From positions 222,001 to 286,000 of the forward strand of contig SMMW01000006.1 of NCBI GenBank assembly GCA_004794655.1: a stretch of DNA of 64,000 nucleotides, given 5' to 3'. The stretch's first letter is position 1, and each line of letters opens with the position of its first letter. This document shows, one piece after another, positions 45,201 through 48,884 of the stretch. The notes below the pieces were generated by a model. That model was given only the letters and a program-made list of their open reading frames with translations, made no database searches and was not told the origin of the DNA. Position numbers and translations under genes: made by a program. The stretch is from Marisa cornuarietis (taxonomy: Eukaryota > Mollusca > Gastropoda > Architaenioglossa > Ampullariidae).

Positions 45201-45371
45201 AGTCGAACTGACCCTAGTCGAATCGACCGGTTACCTTTAACAATGAGCTGGTGTACTGTGTCATGTTGTAAATATTTTGTTGCAGATGACTCTTCAAGTA
45301 AAACAGTTGCCAATTCCCTGCTTGTCCTATTACTAAGTCACATCTCTTTACTGGTCGGGACCTTTATGTAG
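4281..45371 (+). CDS. Gene 1: seven-module cysteine-rich secreted or GPI-anchored protein (29 exons)
   Basis: Seen directly: a signal-peptide exon, seven copies of a three-exon module, two linker exons after module 1, four stalk microexons and a terminal hydrophobic exon. All can be joined by GT-AG introns with compatible phases (signal exon ends in phase 1; A 1-2; B 2-1; C 1-1). By my count the exons total 2304 nt, or 767 residues plus stop, with no internal stop. Each module has eight cysteines, spaced in module 5 as C-10-C-16-C-8-C-8-C-8-C-17-C-8-C, which suggests four disulfides. The protein is probably secretory and anchored by its C-terminal tail. The domain family is not recognised; similarity to DUF19/T20D4.11-like domains is untested. 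Function is unknown. Cell-surface recognition, matrix or defence are possibilities, not conclusions. Introns carry many transposons, but no coding exon is interrupted by one. Confidence 0.82.
4685..5335 (+). pseudogene. Processed pseudogene of a STRAD-like (STE20-related adaptor) pseudokinase
   Basis: Plus-strand translation, read across several frameshifts, gives kinase-like blocks in order: a strand resembling VAVKRFDLE near 4810-4835, [19 protein letters not shown] at about 4980-5030, [12 protein letters not shown] then IHRGV at about 5040-5095, and [12 protein letters not shown] near 5190-5220. The last block corresponds to the PW-LSPE-VLQQNL region that is distinctive of STRADA/STRADB, the allosteric partner of LKB1. 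Canonical HRD is replaced by an HRG/HRS-like form, as expected for STRAD. Frameshifts and stops make it non-functional. No introns separate the blocks, which suggests retroposition. It lies in gene 1 intron 1. Confidence 0.65.
5490..5612 (+). mobile_element. LINE 3' terminus with GTATT-type tail
   Basis: The end reads CTTCGGGGATAAATAAAG followed by a short GTATT/GTATC run. This is a familiar form of non-LTR retrotransposon 3' end in marine invertebrates. Only the terminal piece is present and I cannot place the family precisely. Confidence 0.4.
5613..6349. other. Gene 1 intron 1, unassigned
   Basis: There is an overlapping pair of open frames at 5978-6166 and 6066-6353. The second contains a string ending [17 protein letters not shown] that might be the tail of a decayed transposon protein, but I cannot name it. 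Nothing else is recognisable. Confidence 0.3.
6583..8676 (-). CDS. LINE reverse transcriptase (CR1/L2 clade)
   Basis: A 697-residue open frame from an internal methionine, and the same frame stays open upstream to near 8880. It holds the ordered motifs of CR1/L2 polymerases: [26 protein letters not shown] with the first catalytic aspartate, [21 protein letters not shown] with the catalytic aspartate pair, and [12 protein letters not shown]. The C-terminal part ends with [20 protein letters not shown] then HLFLEHYS and stop, as is usual for the clade. It catalyses target-primed reverse transcription. All catalytic residues look intact, but the upstream endonuclease is in another frame. Confidence 0.9.
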   Translation of the reverse strand: MELLQPPSAEQLDCVLRRVVDDHAPVSRRLMRQSKCAPWHSQIRVELRDLKRTRRRAERLCRKTGLAIHKEIYNAAKRSVAKCIYEAKTSYLQGQIINCTSSKKLFAICNKMTGSKTATPLPLPTAYPASLLPQVFSDYFTSKISDIRSSLDSASALDSISCDVLPGCSMTKFLPVSETDVKAVILKAKATTCELDPMPTSLLLECLDTLLPAITHIVNVSLSSGVFPSLFKNAVVRPLLKKSTLDVNVLNNYRPVSNLSFLSKIIEKIVLTQLWAYLQDHHLLPQAQSAYRPFHSTETTLIKVTTDILSALDSGDVSPLTLLDLSAAFDTIDHSLLLHRLHTLYGISGPALSWFNSYLTDRTQTVVVDGQTSRPASLFCGVPQGSVLGPVLFILYTKPLSSCIRSHQVSHQSYADDTQLYCSIPLAESHSAISSLEACISDVKGWMVKNKLKLNDDKTEALLCHRRRHQPSLVSLPNHIKVGDSNITFTSSVRNLGFIVTADMTLDKHVTAVCQSAYYELRKISAIRHFLSTRATNTLVCAFVLSRLDYCNSLLAGCPSSLIQKLQRVQNSAARLVLRARKRDHVTPLLRFLHWLPVRSRIQYKLSVLCFNFFAGSCPDYFSELLIPYSQARQLRSSSDNRTLTVPVTRTTTYGHRTFGYCAAKQWNSLPLHIRHLPTIESFKSALKTHLFLEHYS
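8829..10031 (-). pseudogene. LINE AP-like endonuclease, frameshifted from its reverse transcriptase
   Basis: A 400-codon minus-strand frame carrying an exonuclease-endonuclease-phosphatase domain: GLFNAQSV near its start, [31 protein letters not shown] and [10 protein letters not shown]. Such domains nick target DNA for LINE insertion. Near 8880 the expected continuation (HILDWVI, then [11 protein letters not shown]) moves into the reverse transcriptase frame. One indel therefore separates the two halves of what was a single polyprotein. The N-terminal 100 or so residues show no domain I recognise. Confidence 0.8.
10172..10230. repeat. (GAT)n microsatellite
   Basis: A pure GAT/ATG triplet run about 170 bp before exon A of module 1. 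Similar runs precede exon A of modules 3, 4 and 5. Confidence 0.95.
10398..12340 (+). CDS. Gene 1 module 1 (exons 10398-10530, 10802-10893, 12290-12340)
   Basis: Exon A (133 nt) follows GTTATAG and ends before GTAAGT. It encodes a segment with cysteines in ACTDQEK, NQCKMSS, TSCNVSR and KKVCK. Exon B (92 nt) gives MKMCINN-like and STCSPF cysteines. Exon C (51 nt) gives [16 protein letters not shown]. Exon C is 9 nt shorter than in later modules. This is the most divergent module and the only one followed by linker exons rather than directly by another exon A. It is probably an independent folding unit of about 91 residues. Confidence 0.78.
11700..11760. repeat. GT then GTGC microsatellite
   Basis: A (GT)n run changes into a (GTGC)n-like run. 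The same type of GT/GC patch, much shorter, occurs at the corresponding place in the B-C introns of later modules (for example near 15820, 17100, 19430 and 23510). Confidence 0.8.
11906..11993. repeat. Compound (ATC)n(AGC)n triplet repeat
   Basis: About eleven ATC units pass directly into about eighteen CAG units. It is intronic in gene 1. Long CAG tracts are length-unstable hairpin formers. Confidence 0.95.
12734..14649 (+). CDS. Gene 1 linker exons with polybasic cleavage sites (12734-12772, 14566-14649)
   Basis: Two phase 1-1 exons of 39 and 84 nt lie between modules 1 and 2. The first encodes a charged peptide ending NSKKRAG. The second encodes a Pro/Asp-rich stretch containing [14 protein letters not shown] fits the furin consensus R-X-K/R-R, so the precursor could be cut and module 1 released. 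Acceptors are TATTTCAAG and TTTCTTTCAG; donors are GTGAAT and GTAAGC. The intron after 12772 resembles the introns after the C-terminal stalk microexons. The second exon is the more secure, because the first has a weaker donor. Confidence 0.65.
13467..13617. repeat. (AAC)n/(AAT)n and (AAAAC)n repeats
   Basis: Mixed AAC and AAT triplets at 13467-13526, then an (AAAAC)n run at 13585-13617, inside the gene 1 linker intron. Poly-Asn or Leu-like frames here are repeat artefacts. Confidence 0.85.
13690..13990 (-). pseudogene. Possible C-terminal remnant of a LINE reverse transcriptase
   Basis: Reverse-strand readings give [19 protein letters not shown] preceded in another frame by [11 protein letters not shown]. 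This resembles the LWNSLP...FKxxLKT ending of CR1/L2 polymerases. The match is weak and frameshifted. Confidence 0.3.
14818..17699 (+). CDS. Gene 1 module 2 (exons 14818-14950, 15445-15524, 17640-17699)
   Basis: Exon A (133 nt, after ATATCAG) carries cysteines in [20 protein letters not shown] and KVCR. Exon B is only 80 nt, lacking four codons in the GE-x-M region found in other modules, with cysteines in KECIKNR and ATCMSL. Exon C at 17640 (60 nt) reads [19 protein letters not shown] second, damaged exon C lies at 16264, between B and the working C. The working choice keeps phase and all eight cysteines. Confidence 0.78.
16264..16315 (+). pseudogene. Degenerate duplicate of exon C in module 2
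   Basis: After TTTTCTAG the sequence reads [17 protein letters not shown]. The second cysteine of exon C has become serine and the usual GTATGT donor is gone. The next plausible donor, near 16340, would break phase. It is therefore probably skipped in favour of exon C at 17640. An open frame runs on through it to 16430, which is coincidental extension. Confidence 0.65.
16597..16862. mobile_element. 266-bp MITE, copy 1
   Basis: Begins GGGGCCAGTTGCACAA and ends with its inverted repeat TTGTGCAACTGGCCCC. The interior is AT-rich and noncoding. A second copy of the same length lies at 27793-28058 in opposite orientation. The superfamily is uncertain because no clear target-site duplication is visible. 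Confidence 0.8.
16955..17055 (+). mobile_element. RTE-type LINE 3' end fragment
   Basis: Contains GTGGCGGGCCCTATCAGCTG, GCGTCTATCCATGTGCTCC and GACGACCGACTGACTGA. This matches the 3' ends of the two longer RTE remnants at 29640-29730 and 34105-34185. Only the terminal 100 bases are present. Confidence 0.6.
18079..18162. repeat. (GAC)n(GAT)n microsatellite
   Basis: GAC triplets pass into GAT triplets about 290 bp before exon A of module 3. The poly-His and poly-Ser frames on the other strand are artefacts. Confidence 0.95.
18454..19969 (+). CDS. Gene 1 module 3 (exons 18454-18589, 19036-19124, 19910-19969)
   Basis: Exon A (136 nt) has cysteines in PGCAEIE, KACKMKA, MPCKPNF and SVCE, and its donor is GTGAGC rather than GTAAGT. 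Exon B (89 nt) has LKMCIKR and LTCLPLEG. Exon C (60 nt) reads [18 protein letters not shown]. All eight cysteines and all phases are conserved. Confidence 0.8.
20470..20600. repeat. Long (GAT)n microsatellite
   Basis: About 43 triplets, GAT with a GAC patch, at the position equivalent to the runs at 10172, 18079 and 24510. The poly-Asp, poly-His and poly-Ile frames are artefacts of the repeat. Confidence 0.95.
20640..21757 (-). mobile_element. Noncoding CR1/L2-tailed element, about 1.1 kb
   Basis: On the minus strand it begins CCGGCTGGAGGGGACTAG near 21757 and ends near 20640 with a GCGC inverted repeat (AAGCGCCATGAG, then GGCGCTGTAC) and an (ATT)n tail. It contains no recognisable protein; the longest frame (21148-21642) has no domain. 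The same 5' start (CCGGCTGGAGGAGATGAG) and tail type bound the shorter element at 51740-52475. It is likely a non-autonomous LINE-mobilised element. It hosts the nested insertion at 20783-20837. Confidence 0.55.
20783..20837 (-). mobile_element. 55-bp 3'-hairpin-only insertion of the I-like LINE, with target duplication
   Basis: The reverse complement matches the last 50 bases of the full-length LINE at 36503-42465: CCGTGATATAGCCTTAG, then GCACGGCGTTAAACACAAAC and an A-rich tail. It is flanked by a 12-bp direct repeat AGAGAATGCCAG at 20771-20782 and 20838-20849. The retained piece is essentially the terminal stem-loop (CCGTG...CACGG) plus the tail. Confidence 0.85.
21977..24093 (+). CDS. Gene 1 module 4 (exons 21977-22109, 22573-22661, 24034-24093)
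   Basis: Exon A (133 nt) has cysteines in TGCTEME, NNCKRKA, LYCHVLT and GVCK. Exon B (89 nt) has MKTCIKN and ATCMPLEG. Exon C (60 nt) reads [19 protein letters not shown] with a GTACGT donor. A LINE fragment sits in the B-C intron but no exon is damaged. Confidence 0.8.
22735..23294 (+). mobile_element. 5'-truncated copy of the resident CR1/L2-like LINE
   Basis: Encodes the last 90 codons of the same reverse transcriptase found at 6583 ([15 protein letters not shown] through [12 protein letters not shown], ending THLFLQHYS and stop), then the shared 3' untranslated region and an (ATT)n tail of about ten units. The open frame and close match suggest a young insertion. Flanking intron sequence resumes at the AAACAG also seen in the equivalent introns of modules 2 and 3. 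Confidence 0.85.
24510..24592. repeat. (GAT)n microsatellite
   Basis: GAT triplets about 335 bp before exon A of module 5, in line with the other module-associated runs. Confidence 0.95.
24928..26355 (+). CDS. Gene 1 module 5 (exons 24928-25063, 25492-25580, 26296-26355)
   Basis: Exon A (136 nt) has cysteines in [22 protein letters not shown] and EVCK. Exon B (89 nt) has MKMCIKNGT and [10 protein letters not shown]. Exon C (60 nt) reads [18 protein letters not shown]. Exons and much of the introns are nearly identical to module 6, which marks a recent duplication. Confidence 0.83.
26500..27750 (+). mobile_element. 5'-truncated CR1-like LINE with damaged reverse transcriptase
   Basis: A 340-codon frame (26531-27553) starts just before [14 protein letters not shown] and runs to [10 protein letters not shown] and KTHLFI. 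The catalytic YADD box reads FANDTQI: Y to F and the first aspartate to asparagine, so the polymerase is dead even though the frame is open. It differs from the family at 6583. It ends in a 3' untranslated region and a short (CAT)n run. It is inserted after exon C of module 5 and is absent from the equivalent intron of module 6, so it postdates that duplication or was lost there. Confidence 0.8.
27793..28058. mobile_element. 266-bp MITE, copy 2 (inverted relative to copy 1)
   Basis: Same length and sequence type as 16597-16862, in opposite orientation. The right end TGTTGTGCAACTGGCCCC is well kept; the left end is mutated (CCAGGCCAGTTGCACAA). The internal block TTCTAAAGAAG in copy 1 appears here on the reverse strand. 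Confidence 0.8.
28130..28300 (+). pseudogene. Rex1-like LINE C-terminal remnant
   Basis: The frame reads [20 protein letters not shown] followed by [12 protein letters not shown]. This resembles the LPSGRRYR-x-LR-C-R-TxRFxNSFxPxAI ending of Rex1/Babar-type polymerases. Only this segment is left. Confidence 0.45.
28301..29044. other. Gene 1 intron, unassigned
   Basis: No exon or element recognised before about 28690. From about 28690 the sequence again resembles the intron that precedes exon A in other module units, including a short decayed GAT patch near 28962. Confidence 0.4.
29045..29730 (+). pseudogene. RTE-type LINE remnant, copy 1
   Basis: Translation gives [17 protein letters not shown]-like, [37 protein letters not shown] and FFGHVTRHD. 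This is the C-terminal region of RTE/BovB-type polymerases. Frameshifts near 29310 and 29370 break it. It is closely similar to 33520-34190, including 55 bases before the frame (GCTAGCTCAATGGCAGCGGC) and the following intron, so the two are copies of one insertion made by unit duplication. Confidence 0.75.
30254..30590 (-). mobile_element. LINE 3' fragment nested in the piggyBac-like element
   Basis: (AAT)n, then TTTTTATAGCGCATATTCAC and the same 3' untranslated region as the LINE at 6350, ending near the last codons of its polymerase. Minus orientation, heavily 5' truncated. A block of about 55 bases (CAGAGTAATTCTT...CTTCTGTGGATTT) is present on both sides, at 30205-30250 and 30668-30712. 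Confidence 0.8.
30836..31618 (-). CDS. N-terminal part of a piggyBac-like transposase
   Basis: A 260-codon minus-strand frame begins about 115 bases inside the right terminus, in the usual place and orientation for a piggyBac transposase. It is rich in Asp, Glu and Ser in the middle ([19 protein letters not shown]), as are many piggyBac N-termini. The DDD catalytic core is missing, and the frame ends at a stop after a short, unrelated-looking tail. Identification rests mostly on the TTAA and terminal repeats; the protein itself has no motif I can name. It probably cannot transpose. Confidence 0.5.
   Translation of the reverse strand: MDNGCSTIGRNGIPSNFSTDSDALRGLIGVLSGCKYRDPALEFSNRTCSITADDAIAGTRGEITGYRRPYTLQEAVAEITNKDSDNLESVDSLDQERDGSESDDSVVLVMKEEDSDSHHSDDSDSDLDFDQRNVEESYDDSSETDGGEFVTPLISKSRKRIPADRSTTKRVELQVVKGGVTREGGGQNTTTRNLTARFEGDFTPATPFITASLPTGNKIFQSRISEQQNVEKKLLFINAEFVFEMTVLVTCVNELHEPLR
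31654..31719. repeat. Subterminal palindromes of the piggyBac-like element
   Basis: CCGACCGAATATTCGGTCGG at 31700-31719 is a perfect 20-bp palindrome. A close relative with one mismatch is at 31654-31677 (core CCGAATATTCAGTCGG). Paired palindromes beside a terminus are plausible transposase binding sites. Confidence 0.85.
31801..32917 (+). CDS. Gene 1 module 6 (exons 31801-31936, 32368-32456, 32858-32917)
   Basis: Exon A (136 nt) differs from module 5 by only a few bases: MES to SES and GEMSC to GETSC. Exon B differs at A to T in the KTYQ start and V to I at the end. Exon C gives the same readable peptide apart from its second codon. Phases and eight cysteines are intact. The B-C intron is shorter than in module 5, about 400 versus 715 bases, because a middle portion is missing. 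Confidence 0.83.
33200..33510 (+). pseudogene. Rex1-like LINE reverse transcriptase remnant
   Basis: Reading across frameshifts gives [18 protein letters not shown] (the PQGCVLSP block), [14 protein letters not shown], [13 protein letters not shown], and [11 protein letters not shown] then RNRGPIEP. This is the order found in Rex1-type polymerases. Stops interrupt every frame. Confidence 0.55.
33520..34190 (+). pseudogene. RTE-type LINE remnant, copy 2
   Basis: Same RTE C-terminal motifs as copy 1 ([49 protein letters not shown]), but with a stop after LLAKA and frameshifts later. Some positions are less decayed than in copy 1 and others more. Flanking intron sequence is shared with copy 1. 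Confidence 0.75.
34414..35585 (+). CDS. Gene 1 module 7 (exons 34414-34540, 34852-34940, 35526-35585)
   Basis: Exon A is 127 nt because the usual acceptor TATATCAG reads TATATCAC here. The next AG, nine bases downstream (CATAAG), gives a start that skips an in-frame TAA and keeps phase 1. Cysteines are in TGCTEQE, NQCKMNA, MSCEPNL and EVCN. Exon B has MKTCISS and KTCMPLEG. Exon C reads [19 protein letters not shown] with a GTAAGT donor. This is the last module and leads into the stalk. Confidence 0.75.
35949..44425 (+). CDS. Gene 1 stalk microexons (35949-35966, 42493-42510, 43107-43124, 44414-44425)
   Basis: Three 18-nt and one 12-nt candidate exons, all in phase 1-1, each with an AG acceptor and a GTGAGT or GTAAAG donor. 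They encode short Pro/Ser/Gln/Asp peptides: DAQDPS, VTLQPP, ERKAPS and KSLP. The introns after the first three are paralogous to one another (GTGAGTAGAC, then related CACCCAC and TCGCATGCTC blocks), so the microexons arose by tandem duplication. Together they make a short flexible stalk before the anchor. Exons this small need transcript support. Confidence 0.6.
37131..38492 (+). CDS. LINE ORF1: gag-like RNA-binding protein with CCHC zinc knuckles
   Basis: The frame is open from 36900, but the ATG at 37131 ([19 protein letters not shown]) is a more natural start after a long leader. Three CCHC-type knuckles follow each other around 37720-37880: [23 protein letters not shown] and CANCNGSHV...DC. 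In the first, HGASFRKSQ lacks the expected final cysteine, so that knuckle may be damaged. The C-terminal third is rich in Pro, Ser, Lys and Thr. It should coat element RNA. The stop is followed after three bases by the ORF2 ATG, consistent with reinitiation. Confidence 0.85.
   Translation: MATTTKTLGKHLRERESSDSENEVRESVRKSAEEAWPRFLVVEGTEPAKPLSSLSPFAIAKGFKNISSGFSSIKRLRTGQLLVHCSSQKSSEALRRWDGKQFVDRPIKVTPHRSLNSSKGVIRCSDLAGMSELDIKSELASQGVSAVQRMTIKKDGQSIQTNTLFLTFCLPNIPDSIDIGYLRVKVTLFIPSPLRCFNCQRYGHGASFRKSQARCFRCSGTGHVADDFSSSAKCANCNGSHVASSKDCPKWKEEAAIQRVRAESGVSYADARRRVVGGPSGITTAGSTSYSAVVAKRPSVSVFIQTDMTWVSSEGPVRVRQDIPPPPPARSGGCQSSQASQTQSKQTSPVRPPRKPERHTKSPNSKNTTPQRNKKDTQAKTKSPDKHTPQHKTSGIATAVISVPVTNRFASLGEHGMDVDERRLASPSPSRLPLPSPSSSPSFVRCSVSHPHR
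38496..42218 (+). pseudogene. LINE ORF2: endonuclease, reverse transcriptase and RNase H, with two in-frame stops
   Basis: A single 1240-codon frame interrupted only by TAA at 39723 and TGA at 40563. Domains in order: AP endonuclease ([41 protein letters not shown]); reverse transcriptase ([51 protein letters not shown], then [10 protein letters not shown]); RNase H ([46 protein letters not shown] and RADQAAKAA); and a C-terminal CPWCQG zinc-type box. All catalytic acidic residues are present. The two stops are probably late point mutations, or sites of sequence error, in a recently active copy. Confidence 0.9.
42511..44413. other. Gene 1 stalk introns
   Basis: AT-rich introns around the microexon at 43107. 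The intron after 42510 and that after 43124 are recognisable duplicates in their first 100 to 200 bases. The interval 43300-44400 holds nothing I can name. Confidence 0.45.
44846..45230. mobile_element. 385-bp inverted-repeat element with iterated TAGTCGAA motif
   Basis: The left end CCGGTCGTTTCGACTA and right end TAGTCGAATCGACCGG are inverted repeats. A longer inner pair (TTTCGTCTAAC near 44870 and GTTAGACGAAAC near 45140) extends the symmetry. Between the inner and outer right repeats, the unit TAGTCGAA(A/C)(C/T)GACC is iterated four or five times. The interior is noncoding and GC-richer than the host intron. It is a candidate MITE; the superfamily is unknown and no clear target duplication is seen. 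Confidence 0.65.
45286..45371 (+). CDS. Gene 1 terminal exon: C-terminal anchor signal
   Basis: After TTGTTGCAG, phase 1, it encodes [10 protein letters not shown], then a hydrophobic run [18 protein letters not shown] and TAG. A small-residue patch followed by a spacer and a hydrophobic terminus with no cytoplasmic tail is the pattern of a GPI-attachment signal; the likely attachment site is in the SSS patch. A simple transmembrane anchor is the alternative. Confidence 0.75.
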
Positions 45372-45626
45372 ATCCTTCGTGTGCACACGTTATGTTTCTT
45401 GAGATATGAGATCTCACTGTCTTTTCTGTATTGGGTATCCCCTAGAGAACTCTTCTCAATCTTAGTAAACAAGTCTTATTGATAAAAGCAACCTGTTGAA
45501 TACTTACCCTAAAGCTACAGTATTGTACTAAAAGAGTTATTATAGACACGAATTATTCGGTTCCTATCCATTAAATCCTGGTCCCTCCACTATGTGGGAT
45601 TTCAGAACGGCTGTCTGTATTGTACA

Positions 45627-45632
45627 AATAAA
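45627..45632 (+). terminator. Polyadenylation signal of gene 1
   Basis: AATAAA about 255 bases after the stop codon at 45371, followed by a T/GT-rich stretch (GTTGTTTTTGTTTTG). This is the first canonical hexamer after the terminal exon. Confidence 0.6.
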
Positions 45633-45829
45633 ATGATACTTATAGAAACTTGAATGTTGTTTTTGTTTTGTACGTATGTAAGAAGGTCTTAAAATACTGG
45701 TTTTCAAGGAACTTCGTTTCAAATAAAATAAGACACTACTTTTGTCTAGATCGCTGGACTCAATGAATGATGTCCAATTGTGTGTCCACTAAACACCTTT
45801 AAAACAATGGTTATAATCATAATGAAGAT

Positions 45830-46140
45830 TTTTGAAGATTTTAATGAAGATTTTTTATAGTGCATATTCACACTCATAGAGAGCATGCTCTTAGTGCTTA
45901 AAACGGGGAAGAGACGTGGACTAAATGGATAGAACACGAGGCACGGAAGAATAAACGACAGTACTGACGACAAACTGAAAACAAAGATAGAAAACACAAA
46001 AAGGCACCAAGTTAAAGGAGCGAAGAAAATAGTGATTCTGCGAAGAAAGATGGTAGAAAAGTAGCAAGAGCGGGAGGGGGATGGTAAAAAAGGACGAACA
46101 TTTTGTTGACTGTGTGTTAGGAGTAATGCTCAATAGGAGA
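45830..46140 (-). mobile_element. Old 3' fragment of the resident CR1/L2-like LINE
   Basis: Starts with TTTTTTATAGTGCATATTC and matches the LINE 3' untranslated region at 6365-6600 with many substitutions (AGATAGAAAAC, GGCACCAAG, AGTGATTCTGCG). More diverged than the copies at 22735 and 30254. Confidence 0.65.
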
Positions 46141-46926
46141 TAAACAGGACAGACCATTAAAAAAATCACCCACCTCCTATAATATTCTCGGACGAGGTGG
46201 GCTACCTTGAAGTTACGTGCAGCTGACATTATTAAGGACACGATTTTTTTCGGTAAAATCTATGAAAACTTCTTGGATGGTAGTGCCATTCTTTTTTTGT
46301 CTGCGTAATTTCCGTAAAGTTTGAAATTGAAGGTTAAGATTAATGAAAAGAACTAAAATAACACCTCAACAGCGACATAAAATACAAGTACGGGATCATA
46401 GTACTGGCTTTGGAGAAGTTCAAATCAAATCAAAATCCAAGACAGACCGTTTTACCCCCCAAAATAATAACATTCAGACATAATTATAATAATAGTAGTA
46501 ATAATGATATCAAAGCTTATATTATTGTGTTCTTATGTTAAGAAGAAGCTGAATGCCATCAGCATAGACGTAACCACGACAGTTCAGAAGGTCAATTTCT
46601 AGCCTTTTCATTGTTTTTATATATATATATATAGCTTTTAACTATTATGCTAATTTTTATATTCCATACATCTTTATATCGAGAAAAAGGGGAAGAACTG
46701 CCCGTAAGATGATCTACCTAAGAAGTAGAGGTCGGCTGAGGAAATTTTTGTTCTGTGCATTTTCGTGTGTCTACATGTTTATTTTTTTACTAGTATCTGC
46801 CTTTTTAACTATGATAAGTGTAATTTATGCAACCATTTTATTAGTATGAATTGTTGTGCAATAAGTGTGGTGTTGATTAATTACATCTGTTGGTGATTCA
46901 TTTGTCAATTCTGCTTCTCACTCTGT

Positions 46927-46929
<3 letters not shown>

Positions 46930-47009
<80 letters not shown>
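46930..47009. repeat. (GT)n microsatellite
   Basis: Two GT runs separated by TTTGATT. The equivalent place in the duplicated segment (52860-52890) has a much shorter GT/GC patch. Confidence 0.95.
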
Positions 47010-48844
47010 GGTTACTTGGTTTATGGCTTATTCTGTAACACTACACTGCCAACGTCTGTTCGACTAGCATCCAAACTTCCCTGTATTGTCTTTCCCCAAC
47101 GCACTAACGTAATCCTCGTCAGTAATTTTTCAGGTCTCTTCCAACCACACGCATCAGACTACATGTCTAATATTTTAGTGTGCTTCGGATAGTTTTAATC
47201 GCACTTTCTCAATGTTTTATTGTTTTCTATCTTACCTAAAAAAAATTCGGTCCTCTAAAGGCAATTTATAAATGAAACAATATACCAAAGTCGTTTACAC
47301 TTGTTTATGCAAGCTGTGACTTGCAATCGTTCATAATGTCTCGTGTATTGTAGCTCATCCCTAGTTCGTTGGTCTTTTCGTCTGCGCATACCATCGCGAT
47401 TGTTCCAAGGATCAGACGGTTTGGTCTTCCACATTAATGTTTGGTCTAACGTAGGTCTAGCAACGGGGTTTGAACAGAAACCCCCACACAAAGGCAACAA
47501 ACTCAGATAACTTCTCTCTATCTGCAGATGCCTGGCTTAATTAAAGTATCCTGTCGCCCACGTTAAAGCTCAACACCCCTTTTAATAGCTCGTAGAAATT
47601 GGTCAGGGATATTACCTTCTTCCTGAAACCCGCCGTTAGTAGAGCATGAACCCACAAGCACAAACTCGTCAAGATTCTACTAATATTTAGTTGTAAGTCC
47701 CACTATCTCAAGTATACTTGACAAACGTTCTTGAGATGTGTAAAACTCGCAGAGGTAATGTAAGACTAATGACAGACTCTGTTATAAGGAATGCTTTCAA
47801 AACAGACGAGGCGTATCCTTTCAAACTTATCAAACCGCGACCTCTCAAAATCCCTTGCGCAGCCGTCACGAACAAGAAAGTACGACTTTGTAATAAAGAA
47901 CAGTAAAGATATGTATCGTTGAAAACAATTTATTTTCCTCTGCATTTTTCTTTTATCATTCTAGTCTTGTTTAGAAAAGTGTTGCTTAGTCTTTTTTCCG
48001 CGTTACTTCTTTTTTTTCTTTCTTTTTTGTTCAAATGCAGGGCTGGTACACCAGAGCCTGGCCACATAGCTTACTCGTAAAAGAAAATCTTTATGCTATG
48101 CTTGCAGTATTGACTGAAAATTATTTTTATAAACATCGCTTTACCCCCAAGGCTAAGAAGTGGCCCTCCTGTTCAAAAACTAATTATTTTAATCAGGTTC
48201 ACGACATATTCGTTTATTTCACATGGTCTAGGGTCCTGAAGCCAAATTAGAGCTCAATAGTTTACGTTATAACTGTAAATTCACTTTAGTCGTGGGGCCT
48301 GAAGGGTTTGTAATCTAACGTTTTACGCACAAAGTTTCTGTATTTTGTTTAGTTAGCTTTATAATACTGGGAGAGATTTTGTGTTGTCTCTGTCTTTCGT
48401 TTTCTATGTTTATATTTATCATTTTCTTTTTTTTTTCTTTTTCTCTGTAGAGTTAAATCAACTATAAGACTTAAAAATGACTACTCCAGAGCGCCTAGCA
48501 TCAAGCTTAACTGGTAACGCTCTTCAAACAACTTAGCTGACTGCTAGTTATTGGCTATCATGCTAGTGTCAAGCGGCGTATTGTACATGTGGGTCCTGAC
48601 CGCTTTGACTGTTACATATCTCCTTACATCCTCCATGTGCCACATTATGATCCTTTTGGTTTTTATTACACTGTATGTAGAACGACAAACGGCAGCTTAC
48701 TCTAACTTGTTGAAACGTGCACAGTCCTATGAGAAACTAGAGACTAGTGGGGATTTAATAGTGTATAACTGTCGCATGAAGCAGAAGAGGGATTTCTTGA
48801 AAAAAGACTCCAGGAAGTCAAGCTAGGTCCTTAACTCGTGATAT

Positions 48845-48884
48845 AAAACCCAGCTATCATGTTTATATTTGATACTGGGCTTTT
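48845..48884. other. Terminator-like hairpin followed by T run
   Basis: Arms AAAACCCAGCTATCA and TGATACTGGGCTTTT pair with two single-base bulges around a 10-base loop, and a T run follows. It looks like an intrinsic terminator but sits in animal intergenic DNA, so it is more likely a chance or transposon-derived hairpin. Confidence 0.6.

Noticed and set aside
48560..48826. Possible small membrane protein
   Set aside because: Single short frame with no recognised family, no clear promoter and no homologous counterpart elsewhere in the window. Kept only as a note.
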